DNA of 64,000 nt from Oribacterium sp. P6A1 (GTDB lineage Bacteria; Bacillota; Clostridia; Lachnospirales; Lachnospiraceae), in contig NZ_JNKO01000006.1 in NCBI RefSeq assembly GCF_000702885.1, positions 141,922-205,921 of the forward strand, written 5' to 3'. Positions 34,705-43,539 of the stretch are shown piece after piece; position 1 is the first letter of the stretch; each line of letters opens with the position of its first letter. The notes beneath the pieces are model-generated. The model did no database searches and was not told the DNA's origin. It was given only the letters and a program-made list of their open reading frames with translations. The translations under genes were made by a program, and so were the position numbers.

Positions 34705-36258
34705 ATGGGCAGATTCAACGATATTTTGGATCAGTTTTCCGATGATAATCCGCTGAGTATGTTTACGAAGATACTGGGAGGGAACGTAAAGGATGAGGAT
34801 AATGTGAGACATTCATATGGTAATCAGCCTTTATGGATATATGACATATCGGGAGAAGAGATAAAAGAGCTTCAGCCGGAGGACAGGATCTATGTTCGTA
34901 CAGATTCAGTGAAAAATAAGATTCTGGTAGAGGCCTCTGACGGGGAAGGAAAAGCTACAGTAATAACTGCATGTGATGTATCCCAGAATGCCAATGATCA
35001 AAAAGAAATATCCAATATGATGAATACTCTGGTTCAGGATATTTCCAGAGCAAGGCGTAATGGGGCAGAAGGAATCACAGTTCCGGTTAATGAATACGAG
35101 CTTGTGGCATACATCAGAAACAGACCTTCCATCGAGATCGATCTGGACAGGCTGGAGGACGCTATAAATCATCATCGTAAGGATGAGGTACTTTCGGATT
35201 TTGTAAACGATCTTCACCAGAATAAGAGAGTGGACATATACACAGCCGCGAACAATATATACAATGCCGAAGCTGCACATATACTGAAAACTGAATTCGC
35301 GAAATTTTCCAATATTCATTTCTACGATCTGAATGAAAGCTATAATCACATGGTCTACTGGAATGACGAGGTTATTTTGAATAACATTAAGTTTTCACCG
35401 GAGGCAGTGATCATAGGCATCGGCCTTGCGGGAGAGAAGCCTGTACATGCAATTTCCATAAGAAATGATATTCATTCAAGCGTTATAAAGAAAATATCGT
35501 TTATGGTGAATCACGCCATGAACGTAAGAGAGGAAATGCTTGATGCCCAGTTCGTAAAGCATGCCATGGGAATCGAAGAGATTGCAAGAAACAGGAACAT
35601 GTCTGAAGAGGTTAAGAACAAGGTTCTCATAGAGCTTGCCATCGCAGAAGCCAAATATCGTTATGATGACTTAAGGATAAATGAGTTTCTTAAAGCCGTT
35701 ATAGATGTTTACTATACAGAAGGCCAGATGAAGATGGTGAAGGTGCCCTTTAACGACCCTAATCTTATCATGAATCTGATACCTGATGCCATGTCAGGAC
35801 TACTGGTTGAGATCGGAGATAATCAGATCATATATTATGGTTTTGATTCCTCCGCAAAGCTTCTCATAGATAAATACAGATGGATAGATATGGGATACGG
35901 TCGTGCAGGGCATGATGCATCCCGGGCCAATATGAAGCAGTTTGAGAAGCAGGCCTCGGACATGACCCTGAGGACAAGATACATCTCTGAAATGAACAAT
36001 GTTCTTATCGGTAATGAAAGCCGTTCCGCAAATGCTTCATACAAATATGTACGTGATGTGGCTGTTAAATATAAGGATATAGGACTTGATGCGGAAAATC
36101 AGATAGAACTTCTTCAGGAAGTACCTGTTATAAATGATCCAAGCTACAGGACATCTATCGAGAATATAATAAAGGAAACCATCACCAAGGAATCGCCTTT
36201 CAGAATGTTTGGAGAGATAAGAAAGGGCGCAAAGCCAAGAAAGAACAGGCAGGAATAA
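34705..36258 (+). CDS. Unrecognised 517-residue cytoplasmic protein upstream of flagellin
   Basis: I do not recognise this protein. It has no signal peptide or membrane helix. Composition is mixed alpha/beta with charged surfaces. Features visible: an N-terminal ILDQFSDDNPLSMF segment; a likely alpha/beta core around 150-260 (IHFYDLNESYNHM, AVIIGIGLAGEKP); a helical middle (MGIEEIARNRNMSEEVKNKVL); and a basic C-terminus (RKGAKPRKNRQE). It follows the glycosyltransferase by 16 bases and the ribosome-binding site is AAGGGG. A role in flagellin modification or secretion would be guesswork from position. Confidence 0.75.
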   Translation: MGRFNDILDQFSDDNPLSMFTKILGGNVKDEDNVRHSYGNQPLWIYDISGEEIKELQPEDRIYVRTDSVKNKILVEASDGEGKATVITACDVSQNANDQKEISNMMNTLVQDISRARRNGAEGITVPVNEYELVAYIRNRPSIEIDLDRLEDAINHHRKDEVLSDFVNDLHQNKRVDIYTAANNIYNAEAAHILKTEFAKFSNIHFYDLNESYNHMVYWNDEVILNNIKFSPEAVIIGIGLAGEKPVHAISIRNDIHSSVIKKISFMVNHAMNVREEMLDAQFVKHAMGIEEIARNRNMSEEVKNKVLIELAIAEAKYRYDDLRINEFLKAVIDVYYTEGQMKMVKVPFNDPNLIMNLIPDAMSGLLVEIGDNQIIYYGFDSSAKLLIDKYRWIDMGYGRAGHDASRANMKQFEKQASDMTLRTRYISEMNNVLIGNESRSANASYKYVRDVAVKYKDIGLDAENQIELLQEVPVINDPSYRTSIENIIKETITKESPFRMFGEIRKGAKPRKNRQE

Positions 36259-36402
36259 TAGATTGGGACTTGAATCAGTCGTTTCTGATGGGTTAATGAA
36301 GTTAGAAAAACCACAAAATAGGCAGCTCAGTATATGAGAGCTTGATAAATTTCTAAACCATATATAATATAAAAATAAAAATATATTTTATTTAGAAAAC
36401 CA

Positions 36403-36430
36403 TTTATATTTTCAAGAAATGGTGCGATAA
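36403..36430 (+). promoter_or_regulatory. Sigma-28-type promoter for flagellin
   Basis: TTTA at 36403-36406, a 16-base spacer and TGCGATAA at 36423-36430, two mismatches from GCCGATAT and one from GCCGATAA beyond the first bases. The spacing equals that of the fliD promoter. It gives a leader of about 105 bases before the flagellin ATG. The surrounding 284-base gap is AT-rich and otherwise without genes. Confidence 0.6.
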
Positions 36431-36503
36431 TATAGGTGAAACAAAAAATCATAATAAAAGGCTTGGAGCTCATATATCATATATGTATGAGTGACCGGTT
36501 TGG

Positions 36504-36542
36504 ACAAGGAGGTTCTTACACGGGCCGAAATAGGAGGAATTT
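36504..36542 (+). promoter_or_regulatory. Two GGA motifs in the flagellin leader, candidate CsrA sites
   Basis: ACAAGGAGG at 36504-36512 and TAGGAGGA at 36531-36538, the second being the Shine-Dalgarno sequence for the ATG at 36543. In Bacillus, CsrA binds two such sites in the hag leader, one covering the ribosome-binding site. csrA and fliW are in this window (21796 and 22137), so the same control is likely. Site identity is inferred from the motif and spacing only. Confidence 0.6.
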
Positions 36543-37406
36543 ATGGTTATACAGCACAACATACCAGCGATCAATTCTTACAGAAACATGTCCAAGAACA
36601 CTTCAGCTCTCAACAAGAACTTAGAGAAGCTGTCATCTGGTTATAAGATCAACAAGGCCGGAGATGATGCAGCAGGTCTTGCAATCTCAGAGTCAATGAG
36701 AAACAAGATTAATGCACTTGATCAGGCAGAGGCTAATGCAAATGATGCCATCGGTCTTATCCAGACAACAGAAGGTGCTCTTACAGAGACTCACGCAATG
36801 CTCGAGAGAATGACAACTCTTGCAACCCAGGCTGCAAATGGAACCTACGCTACAACAGAAGGTGCAGGTAAAGCCGAGAAGGGTTACGGCGCAAGCTTAA
36901 CAGCAAGAAAGAACATTCAGGAAGAAGTTAATGCGTTAGCATCAGAGATCTCAAGAATTGCCTCAAGTACAGATTATAATGGAATCAATCTTCTTACAAA
37001 CACAAGTACTAAGCAGTTCCAGATAGGCCCTACAGCAGCTGAGAAGATTTCTGTTACGGGATCTATAATGACAGCTTCGAATTTGATCAAGGAGATCAAT
37101 ATCAACACAGCAATGATGACTGTAACAAAGGCAAATACAGCTATCACAAAGATTAAAGATGCAGTTGAGTCTGTTTCAAAGTACAGAGCTAAGCTCGGAG
37201 CTACACAGAATAGACTTGAGCACACCATCAACAACCTTAAGGTTGCCAATGAGAACACAACAGCTGCTGAGTCAAGAATCCGTGATACAGATATGGCTAA
37301 GGAGATTTCAGCTTACACCAAGAATAACATCCTTAATCAGGCTGCACAGTCCATGCTCGCACAGGCAAATCAGTCACCTCAGGGAGTACTTTCACTTCTT
37401 GGATAA
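36543..37406 (+). CDS. fliC: Flagellin
   Basis: The filament subunit, 287 residues: conserved D0/D1 N-terminus (LEKLSSGYKINKAGDDAAG, LAISESMRNKINAL) and C-terminus (ESRIRDTDMAKEISAYTKN, ILNQAAQSMLAQANQ), with only a short middle, so there is little or no D2/D3. Codon choice looks biased, as for a highly made protein. The TLR5-contact segment reads LERMTTLATQAANG: the central Arg and the later Leu of the Salmonella epitope remain, but the second Arg and the Glu are Thr. Downstream are a strong terminator and, on the other strand, a glycosylation cluster. Confidence 0.98.
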   Translation: MVIQHNIPAINSYRNMSKNTSALNKNLEKLSSGYKINKAGDDAAGLAISESMRNKINALDQAEANANDAIGLIQTTEGALTETHAMLERMTTLATQAANGTYATTEGAGKAEKGYGASLTARKNIQEEVNALASEISRIASSTDYNGINLLTNTSTKQFQIGPTAAEKISVTGSIMTASNLIKEININTAMMTVTKANTAITKIKDAVESVSKYRAKLGATQNRLEHTINNLKVANENTTAAESRIRDTDMAKEISAYTKNNILNQAAQSMLAQANQSPQGVLSLLG

Positions 37407-37436
37407 TTTCAGAACTAAAATTTATAGTTGCAATGG

Positions 37437-37464
37437 AAAGGAAGGGCTTCGGCTCTTCCTTTTT
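37437..37464 (+). terminator. Flagellin terminator with UUCG loop
   Basis: An 11-bp stem (AAAGGAAGGGC pairing with GCTCTTCCTTT, one G-U) closed by a TTCG tetraloop and followed by five Ts. It ends the flagellin transcript. Confidence 0.92.
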
Positions 37465-37494
37465 AATATATACAGCAGAATACCAGATAAAAAA

Positions 37495-37616
37495 GGTGTA
37501 CAGTGATCTTTAGGCTGTACACCTCATTAAATTAATCAGGGTCAGACATCAGTGATATGTACCATCCTTACTGGTTTGTCCAATAAAGAGGGTACATATC
37601 ACTAATGTCTGACCCT
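37495..37616. repeat. Two palindromes between flagellin and the LicD gene, one with 26-base arms
   Basis: First, GGTGTACAG (37495-37503) pairs with CTGTACACC (37515-37523). Second, a large inverted repeat has left arm 37538-37563 (starting AGGGTCAGACATCAGTGATA) and right arm 37591-37616, identical at 25 of 26 positions, with a 27-base loop. The long repeat looks like a mobile palindromic unit or a bidirectional terminator-like structure for the convergent genes. It has no T-run directly after the arms. Confidence 0.8.
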
Positions 37617-37655
37617 AAATAGCTTATGGAATACCAACTAAACTTTGGAGACCAA

Positions 37656-39722
37656 TTAATCATCATATTCCTTCAGTATCATTACAGGCTTTTTATCGTA
37701 GTTTAGATAATGAGCCAATGGACATGGATTTCCAGCAAAGGCATCGACATCTGTGTAGTCAATATCGGATATATGTTCTGCAAGAGTTCCCCAGCTTCCT
37801 TTTTTGAATTCCTGAACAATATTCAGAAATTTTCCATATAGCTTCTTGCCATCCTTACAAGATGGGGAATTAAGAACAGATTTCATATTCTCTGATATAA
37901 GCCATATTATATTTAATCTATCTGAAGCATCATGCAGGAGCTCAAGACATGAACGTATCTTTTTAAGGGATTTTTCACCATAGAGCGCTATAGGAGCAAC
38001 ATCCGAGTAATACAATAGGGTTTTCTTAGCTTTCGATGAAGAATTATCTTCGGATTCTTTAGGAATATAATCTTCTACAAATATCTTTTTATCCCAGTAA
38101 TTTTTATCGGTTTCACCCATGGAAAAATCAACCAATCTATTGATATATTCATCCTTTAAGCTTTGAGAAGGAAGATAAATAATATCAGCATGAAGCATTA
38201 CAGGTGTTTTAACTATAAAATTTAACGTATAGGCTGACTTAGCATCATTTGAATCATAATCCTTCATTTCAAACATTGGTACATAGATCAGTTTGTCAGT
38301 ATATTTTAGCAATATGTTGCTGTAGAAGGCATTATGTATTGTCCAGGCTGGATTTATATCATCATAAGGACATTGAATGTAAATCCGGCTCGGGTGTCTC
38401 TTTGAGATATCATAATCATCCAGGGAGACTATAGGTACTTCATACCCATCTGTCTCATAGTGTGTAAAAAGTGTACTTCCGTCAATAGAAGTATCAAAAT
38501 AAGATATAGGAATCACATAAACATTTGTATCAGGATTGGAGATTTCTTTGTGCCAAAAATAGTTAAAATTACGCCAGTATTTTGGGGATATAGGTAGAAA
38601 AACAACATCTTGATTAGAATCAGCATAGAATGATTTGATGCTTAAACCCTGTTTTAATGCATCTAACTGAGCTTTGAAATTTCCGTATAAAACAGGATCT
38701 GTTTCAATAAGAGCTTCGATTTTTTTTATATTATCATTAACCTGTTCTGCTTGTAACTGTTCTTCTTCTTTTAGTTTTCTCCTCAGATTAAGTTCATTTT
38801 TATCCCATTGACATTCCCAAAGTTTTCGTCCTAGTTTCTTTTGTAAATGGTCTTCAAGTTTTGCATAACATGGATAGTCATGCATTCCACCGTTTCGGTC
38901 AACCTTCATATAGTTTCCATAATGGGCTTTTAAAATCTCGTCATATGCGACTGGAATAGGAATGGTAGTACATTCGAAGGGAACATCCATAAGCTGATCG
39001 CAAAATTTCTTCTCCCAAAAACAGGAATGAAATAGAATCCATGCAGACATAAAGCATACCTTGGAGGCATCTTTTCGCTTGACTTCTGTTAGGGATTTTT
39101 CCGCAAGAAGAAACAGCTGTTTTGGAATAGGTTTGTTTAAATCTATTTTTACTTCCAACATAGATTCTATGTCATGTAAACATTGCTGATATTCATCTGT
39201 TATCGTATCTACATGCATAAATGTAATAGCAGTGTCTATAAGCATTTTTGCACGGAGACGTCTTTCTTCTTCCTGATCATCATCCTCATACATGTAGTCC
39301 AATACGAAAATGTCTATTCCGGATGGATAAGGGAAACCATGGTATTTCTCAAGAAAATCTTTGTCCAGATTATACCATGTGGTATTTACGATACGGGAGT
39401 AAATTTCCTGCCAGTCATCACTCGTACGCCAGCTTAGCAAGGCATAATTTTCAGGAAGCTCATCTGCATGAGAAAGAAGAAGCTCATAATCCTCTCTGAG
39501 TAAACAGATATCCAGATCATCATCCCAGGGTATAAAACCACCATGACGTACTGCCCCTATCAGTGTACCGCAATCACCATAGTATTTGATGTTGTATTTT
39601 TGGCATAGTTTATCTATCTCTTCAAGAACCTCAAGCTGAGCTGCCCAATTACGTTTCATCATACTTGTTACAAAGAAACCTTCACGTATTTCGTCTTCAA
39701 AATAATTATCAGGAAATTTCAT
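37656..39722 (-). CDS. LicD-family phosphotransferase fused to a GT-B/TagB-like domain
   Basis: Residues about 1-300 are a LicD domain: YGDCGTLIGAVRHGGFIPWDDDLDIC, given as residues about 48-73, holds the metal-binding Asp cluster. LicD enzymes move phosphocholine or polyol phosphates from a CDP-activated donor to glycans. Residues about 350-688 resemble the TagB/CDP-glycerol-transferase-like domain often fused to LicD in Lachnospiraceae (VFLPISPKYWRNF; IPISYFDTSIDG; IYIQCPYDD). As the last gene of the minus-strand glycosyltransferase cluster next to flagellin, it could finish a flagellar or surface glycan. Confidence 0.82.
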   Translation of the reverse strand: MKFPDNYFEDEIREGFFVTSMMKRNWAAQLEVLEEIDKLCQKYNIKYYGDCGTLIGAVRHGGFIPWDDDLDICLLREDYELLLSHADELPENYALLSWRTSDDWQEIYSRIVNTTWYNLDKDFLEKYHGFPYPSGIDIFVLDYMYEDDDQEEERRLRAKMLIDTAITFMHVDTITDEYQQCLHDIESMLEVKIDLNKPIPKQLFLLAEKSLTEVKRKDASKVCFMSAWILFHSCFWEKKFCDQLMDVPFECTTIPIPVAYDEILKAHYGNYMKVDRNGGMHDYPCYAKLEDHLQKKLGRKLWECQWDKNELNLRRKLKEEEQLQAEQVNDNIKKIEALIETDPVLYGNFKAQLDALKQGLSIKSFYADSNQDVVFLPISPKYWRNFNYFWHKEISNPDTNVYVIPISYFDTSIDGSTLFTHYETDGYEVPIVSLDDYDISKRHPSRIYIQCPYDDINPAWTIHNAFYSNILLKYTDKLIYVPMFEMKDYDSNDAKSAYTLNFIVKTPVMLHADIIYLPSQSLKDEYINRLVDFSMGETDKNYWDKKIFVEDYIPKESEDNSSSKAKKTLLYYSDVAPIALYGEKSLKKIRSCLELLHDASDRLNIIWLISENMKSVLNSPSCKDGKKLYGKFLNIVQEFKKGSWGTLAEHISDIDYTDVDAFAGNPCPLAHYLNYDKKPVMILKEYDD

Positions 39723-39826
39723 GGTAAGATATACCTTTCTATTATAATGCTACTAAGAATAACGAATAACATACTTCAACTTTTCTCATACAAAAAAGGT
39801 GAAATGACCACTGTTATGTGGGAAGA

Positions 39827-41035
39827 TTAAGTATGATATAAGTTTACAATCTCAATGATTTCTTTAACTCTTACATCAAAAGTATGCCGCTCTTGGATTT
39901 TTCTGTGTGCATTTTGGGCGATATCTATACGTTCTTTATCATTAGATAAGTAATAGTCAATTTTATCGAGAAGATCTTTCCTGCTTTCATAATAAACAAA
40001 ATCTTCTCCGGGAATAAAATGATATGCAAGATCGTGTTGGTAATTGGATATCAAAAAACCACCGGATCCTAATATATCAAAAACCCTGAGAGGAATTGCA
40101 TGTTGAATGCTTCTGAGTGTAATGTTCAAGTTTATCTTGCTTAATTTAAATATAAGAGGCATTTCTGTGAAGTAGTTTGCAGGTCCCATGTTATGTACTC
40201 CCTTAGGTGAAAAAGAACTGTTTAATTTATAGGTATATAATTTCAGTGGATGATGAGCGCCAACGAGAGTAAGAAGCTCTTTTCGTTCGATTATGGTGAT
40301 TTGTCTGTTTATAATGTAATTTGCATAAAGATACTCTAATGTTTCTATGCTGTCAGAATAGGGATAGATATTACTGGCTTCCTGTATTTTCTGAGTGATA
40401 TCAGGAGTGAGACACTGTTCTACAAAATTCACTCCGTCAACCTGGAGCTGACTCTGGATGATTCCATCAATATAGCCGAGAGTATAGGGATCAAGCTTTT
40501 GGGAAATCTCCTCATAATACTGTACTCTTTCAGTATATAGTGAACCTAAAAAGGAGATGTCAGCTGAAAATTTTTTCTTATCTGCTTTTGAGGGTGTTAT
40601 TGAATCCAGTCTCTTCGTTGATGCTGCAAGAGGCAGATAGTATACATTCTTGATTCCACCTTCTTTAAATTCCATGTATTGCTTGGAATCGAACATCAGA
40701 ACAATATTACAGGGATTCTTCATATTGTAGTTGTACAGGAATATTTCAGGATTATCATAAATCCAGGATACATAATTGATGTTTTCCTGATTACATACCT
40801 TTGAAATTACAGGTAGAAAGTTAAATGAAAAAACAAAATCAGGGCAATACTTTTTCAGGTCACTTAAAAAGTGCTTTTCAAAATCCGGATCATTGCGTAC
40901 TTTTTCCGGATCATATTTGTAAGGATACTTGATTATTTCCAGAGAATTCTCATTGAAAGTACTATACTGCTCAAATGCTTCAAGCATATCCATATTTCCA
41001 AAAAATGTTTTTATATCAAGATAAAGGACTTTCAT
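39827..41035 (-). CDS. CgeB/DUF3880-like glycosyltransferase (copy 1)
   Basis: 402 residues, GT-B type. The N-terminal half has FSFNFLPVISKVC and YVSWIYDNP, the C-terminal half the donor-binding-like IPLRVFDILGSGGFLISN. It is a clear paralogue of the gene at 42137, sharing the start MKVLYLDIKTFF/MKVFYIDVESFC and many blocks. Such proteins are common in flagellin glycosylation islands of clostridia, though the first family member was described with spore crust. GGAGG precedes the ATG; the upstream gene ends 26 bases away. Confidence 0.8.
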   Translation of the reverse strand: MKVLYLDIKTFFGNMDMLEAFEQYSTFNENSLEIIKYPYKYDPEKVRNDPDFEKHFLSDLKKYCPDFVFSFNFLPVISKVCNQENINYVSWIYDNPEIFLYNYNMKNPCNIVLMFDSKQYMEFKEGGIKNVYYLPLAASTKRLDSITPSKADKKKFSADISFLGSLYTERVQYYEEISQKLDPYTLGYIDGIIQSQLQVDGVNFVEQCLTPDITQKIQEASNIYPYSDSIETLEYLYANYIINRQITIIERKELLTLVGAHHPLKLYTYKLNSSFSPKGVHNMGPANYFTEMPLIFKLSKINLNITLRSIQHAIPLRVFDILGSGGFLISNYQHDLAYHFIPGEDFVYYESRKDLLDKIDYYLSNDKERIDIAQNAHRKIQERHTFDVRVKEIIEIVNLYHT

Positions 41036-41060
41036 AAGTATCTCCTCCTATATTAGCTTA

Positions 41061-42107
41061 TTAAGGAAATGTTTCTTTTATCAACGCATTAAGTTTGGAT
41101 AAAGTTTCACTTGAATCAATAGGCTTACTAAGATATGAAAAAATATTATTATAACCCATATTGCAAATATATTTGTTTTTGGAATAGTCCGGATATTCCG
41201 AAAAAAGAATGGAACGTATATACTCATAGAACTGATAAGCGGTATCACTCTTAGGATCATTTTTAGTAAAAACTAATGTTTCCACAAAGGTCGACCAGAT
41301 AATATAAAGCATAATTTCTTCCCGGTATTTTAAATATGTTTTTCTATCCTTTTTTAACCAATTCAAAAGCAATAGCTGTACAGCGGGATGATCCCCTCTG
41401 CGATGATATGCTGTTTCTGTTACGGTTGAATTTGGATGAATGAAATAGTTGTATAGATACTCTGGAATTATTTCGACATGTCTTGCATAGAGAAAAAGTG
41501 GATATACAAAAAGAGGCTCTTCATATATCATATTTTTCGGAAATAAACTTCCAACCGATCTATAAAAATCCGTTCTATAAAATTTATCCCAACAACCATA
41601 AGTTAATCCATCTCCGAGTAAGACTTTTCGTCTGGCTTCATCGTCTGTAAGATCCAAAGACATGGGTAACTTATATACAACCCTAGGAATTGAATTACCA
41701 TTATCATCACAATATGTGCAATTAAATAATACCATGTCAGAGCCTGTGGATTCGGCTAATTGGTATAATGTTTTTATTGCATTTACTTCAAAAGTATCAT
41801 CAGAATCAAGAAACATAAAATACTTACCATGAATATATTGGAGAGCTGCATTTCTAGCTCCTCCCTGGCGACTATTATGCTCAAGTTGAAGTATGATAAC
41901 GGAGTTTGGACATTCGCTTTCAATCTGTAGTAACAGATCCCATGTTGCATTATGATCGTCAGAAGCATCGTCCACAAAAATCACCTCTATTGAATTTAAG
42001 CCTATGGTTTGACTTTTAATAGAGTTCCAGCAACGTATCAGGGTTGATGAACTATTATAACAAGGAACTATGACTGATACCAATTTTTCAATAGCATTAC
42101 TAATCAT
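41061..42107 (-). CDS. GT2-family glycosyltransferase
   Basis: The GT-A core shows SVIVPCYNSSSTLIRCWNSI, IFVDDASDD, GGARNAALQY and the metal motif FLDSDDTFE, all in the first ~110 residues; the rest is a helical C-terminal part as in capsule/teichoic GT2 enzymes. The ATG at 42107 has AGGAG five bases upstream; the open frame starts earlier at 42128 without support. Flanked on both sides by CgeB-like paralogues, it probably adds one sugar of the same glycan. Confidence 0.85.
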   Translation of the reverse strand: MISNAIEKLVSVIVPCYNSSSTLIRCWNSIKSQTIGLNSIEVIFVDDASDDHNATWDLLLQIESECPNSVIILQLEHNSRQGGARNAALQYIHGKYFMFLDSDDTFEVNAIKTLYQLAESTGSDMVLFNCTYCDDNGNSIPRVVYKLPMSLDLTDDEARRKVLLGDGLTYGCWDKFYRTDFYRSVGSLFPKNMIYEEPLFVYPLFLYARHVEIIPEYLYNYFIHPNSTVTETAYHRRGDHPAVQLLLLNWLKKDRKTYLKYREEIMLYIIWSTFVETLVFTKNDPKSDTAYQFYEYIRSILFSEYPDYSKNKYICNMGYNNIFSYLSKPIDSSETLSKLNALIKETFP

Positions 42108-42136
42108 GTTTACTCCTAATTCTAACACCCATTTTT

Positions 42137-43321
42137 TTATTCTATATTGGCATCCTTTAACATTTGGCCAACTCGTATGTCAAAAGTATGATCTTTCTGT
42201 ATTTTTTTATAGGCATTTTCTGAGATTGCTTTTCGTTCATCTTCATGCTGAAGATAAAAATCAATCTTATTTATCAGATCCCTTTGTGACTCATAAAAAA
42301 CAAAGTCTATATCCGGTTCAAAATACCTGAAGAAATCTTCCTGATAATTACTTATAAGAAATCCGCCACAGCCCATGATATCAAAACATCTTAAAGGAAT
42401 TCCTTTCTTTATGCTTCTGAGTGAGATATTAAGATTTATATCGGAGCCTTTAAATACATAGGGCATATAATCATAGTATGTAACTATGCCATGATTATTT
42501 ATTCCAGGCGCAGAAAATGATTCATCCTTTGTATATAGATCCACAGTGTGTTTTATGGCGATATGCTTTAGTAATTCCACTCTTTCAATTCCGGTTATCT
42601 TTCTGTTAATTACATAATCCGAATATAAATATTGCTTTGTATCAACACCATCTGTATGAGGCTCAATAGGAAGAGCATCATACATTTTGTTGATAGTATT
42701 GTTACTAAGGCACTTCTCGACAAAATTGTAGCCTTGTATCTGAATTTGTGATCTCATCAATCCTTCCAGATATCCATGGGTATAAGGATCAAGATTCGGA
42801 AGCATACGTTCATAAAAATTATGTTCTTCTGTATACAGAGATCCTACAAAGGAAATCTTTGCTTTGTATAAAGCTGCTTTAGTGTCATTCAAGGTGAATT
42901 TATCAAGTCTGTCTGTAGACGCAGCAAGTGGCAAATAATGTACTGTTTTTATTCCCTGGGAAGCAAAGTATTCATACATTTCTGAATCAAAAAGGAAGAC
43001 CTCATTACAACTATTGATTAAGGTATAGTTGTAGAGGGCCACTTGAGGGTTATCATAAACCCATGAAATATATTTAAGACCGGCATTCTGACATACTTTC
43101 GAGACCAATGGATAATAATTAAAGGAAAATGCAAAATCCGGAGTTTCTTTTTTTATCTTGAGAAGCATATCGGATTCTATTTCGGGATTATGCCATATAC
43201 CGACATTTTTATAGGTATATCTAAATATTTCTGTTTTCTTCCCATGAAGTCTGTACTTAAGTAATGAATCTATGAAATCATAAGCACAGAAACTTTCAAC
43301 GTCTATATAAAATACTTTCAT
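42137..43321 (-). CDS. CgeB/DUF3880-like glycosyltransferase (copy 2)
   Basis: 394 residues; first gene of the glycosylation operon. Blocks FSFNYYPLVSKVC, YISWVYDNP, LPLAASTDRLD and IPLRCFDIMGCGGFLISN align with the copy at 39827, so the two arose by duplication and the GT2 gene lies between them. The ATG at 43321 has AAGGG at good spacing; a GTG at 43330 is less likely. A weak sigma-28-like motif lies at 43353-43380. Confidence 0.8.
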   Translation of the reverse strand: MKVFYIDVESFCAYDFIDSLLKYRLHGKKTEIFRYTYKNVGIWHNPEIESDMLLKIKKETPDFAFSFNYYPLVSKVCQNAGLKYISWVYDNPQVALYNYTLINSCNEVFLFDSEMYEYFASQGIKTVHYLPLAASTDRLDKFTLNDTKAALYKAKISFVGSLYTEEHNFYERMLPNLDPYTHGYLEGLMRSQIQIQGYNFVEKCLSNNTINKMYDALPIEPHTDGVDTKQYLYSDYVINRKITGIERVELLKHIAIKHTVDLYTKDESFSAPGINNHGIVTYYDYMPYVFKGSDINLNISLRSIKKGIPLRCFDIMGCGGFLISNYQEDFFRYFEPDIDFVFYESQRDLINKIDFYLQHEDERKAISENAYKKIQKDHTFDIRVGQMLKDANIE

Positions 43322-43352
43322 TAGTTTCACCCTTGAATTACTATAATAAATA

Positions 43353-43380
43353 ATATCGTTAAAAATAGTGGCATATATAA
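43353..43380 (-). promoter_or_regulatory. Weak sigma-28-like promoter before the glycosylation operon
   Basis: Minus strand: TTAT (43380-43377), 16 bases, then AACGATAT (43360-43353), two mismatches from GCCGATAT. The spacing agrees with the other candidates, but the match is weak in this AT-rich gap. Confidence 0.3.
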
Positions 43381-43488
43381 GGAATGTTAAAAATATAATC
43401 AGAAATGATTTGGTGGAAATAGATGGAACATATCAATTGTTTGAATATCGTCTAAAATAGATTATATGACTGAGCTAATAACAGGTGA

Positions 43489-43519
43489 CAAAAAAGACGA
43501 CTGCGGCTGCAATCGTCTT
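43489..43519 (-). terminator. Terminator after the C39-like gene
   Basis: On the minus strand AAGACGA and TCGTCTT (43519-43513 and 43500-43494) enclose a GC-rich loop and are followed by a T-run. It separates the C39-like gene from the glycosylation operon. Confidence 0.82.
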
Positions 43520-43539
43520 AAGTGAAAATGCTGTAATCA

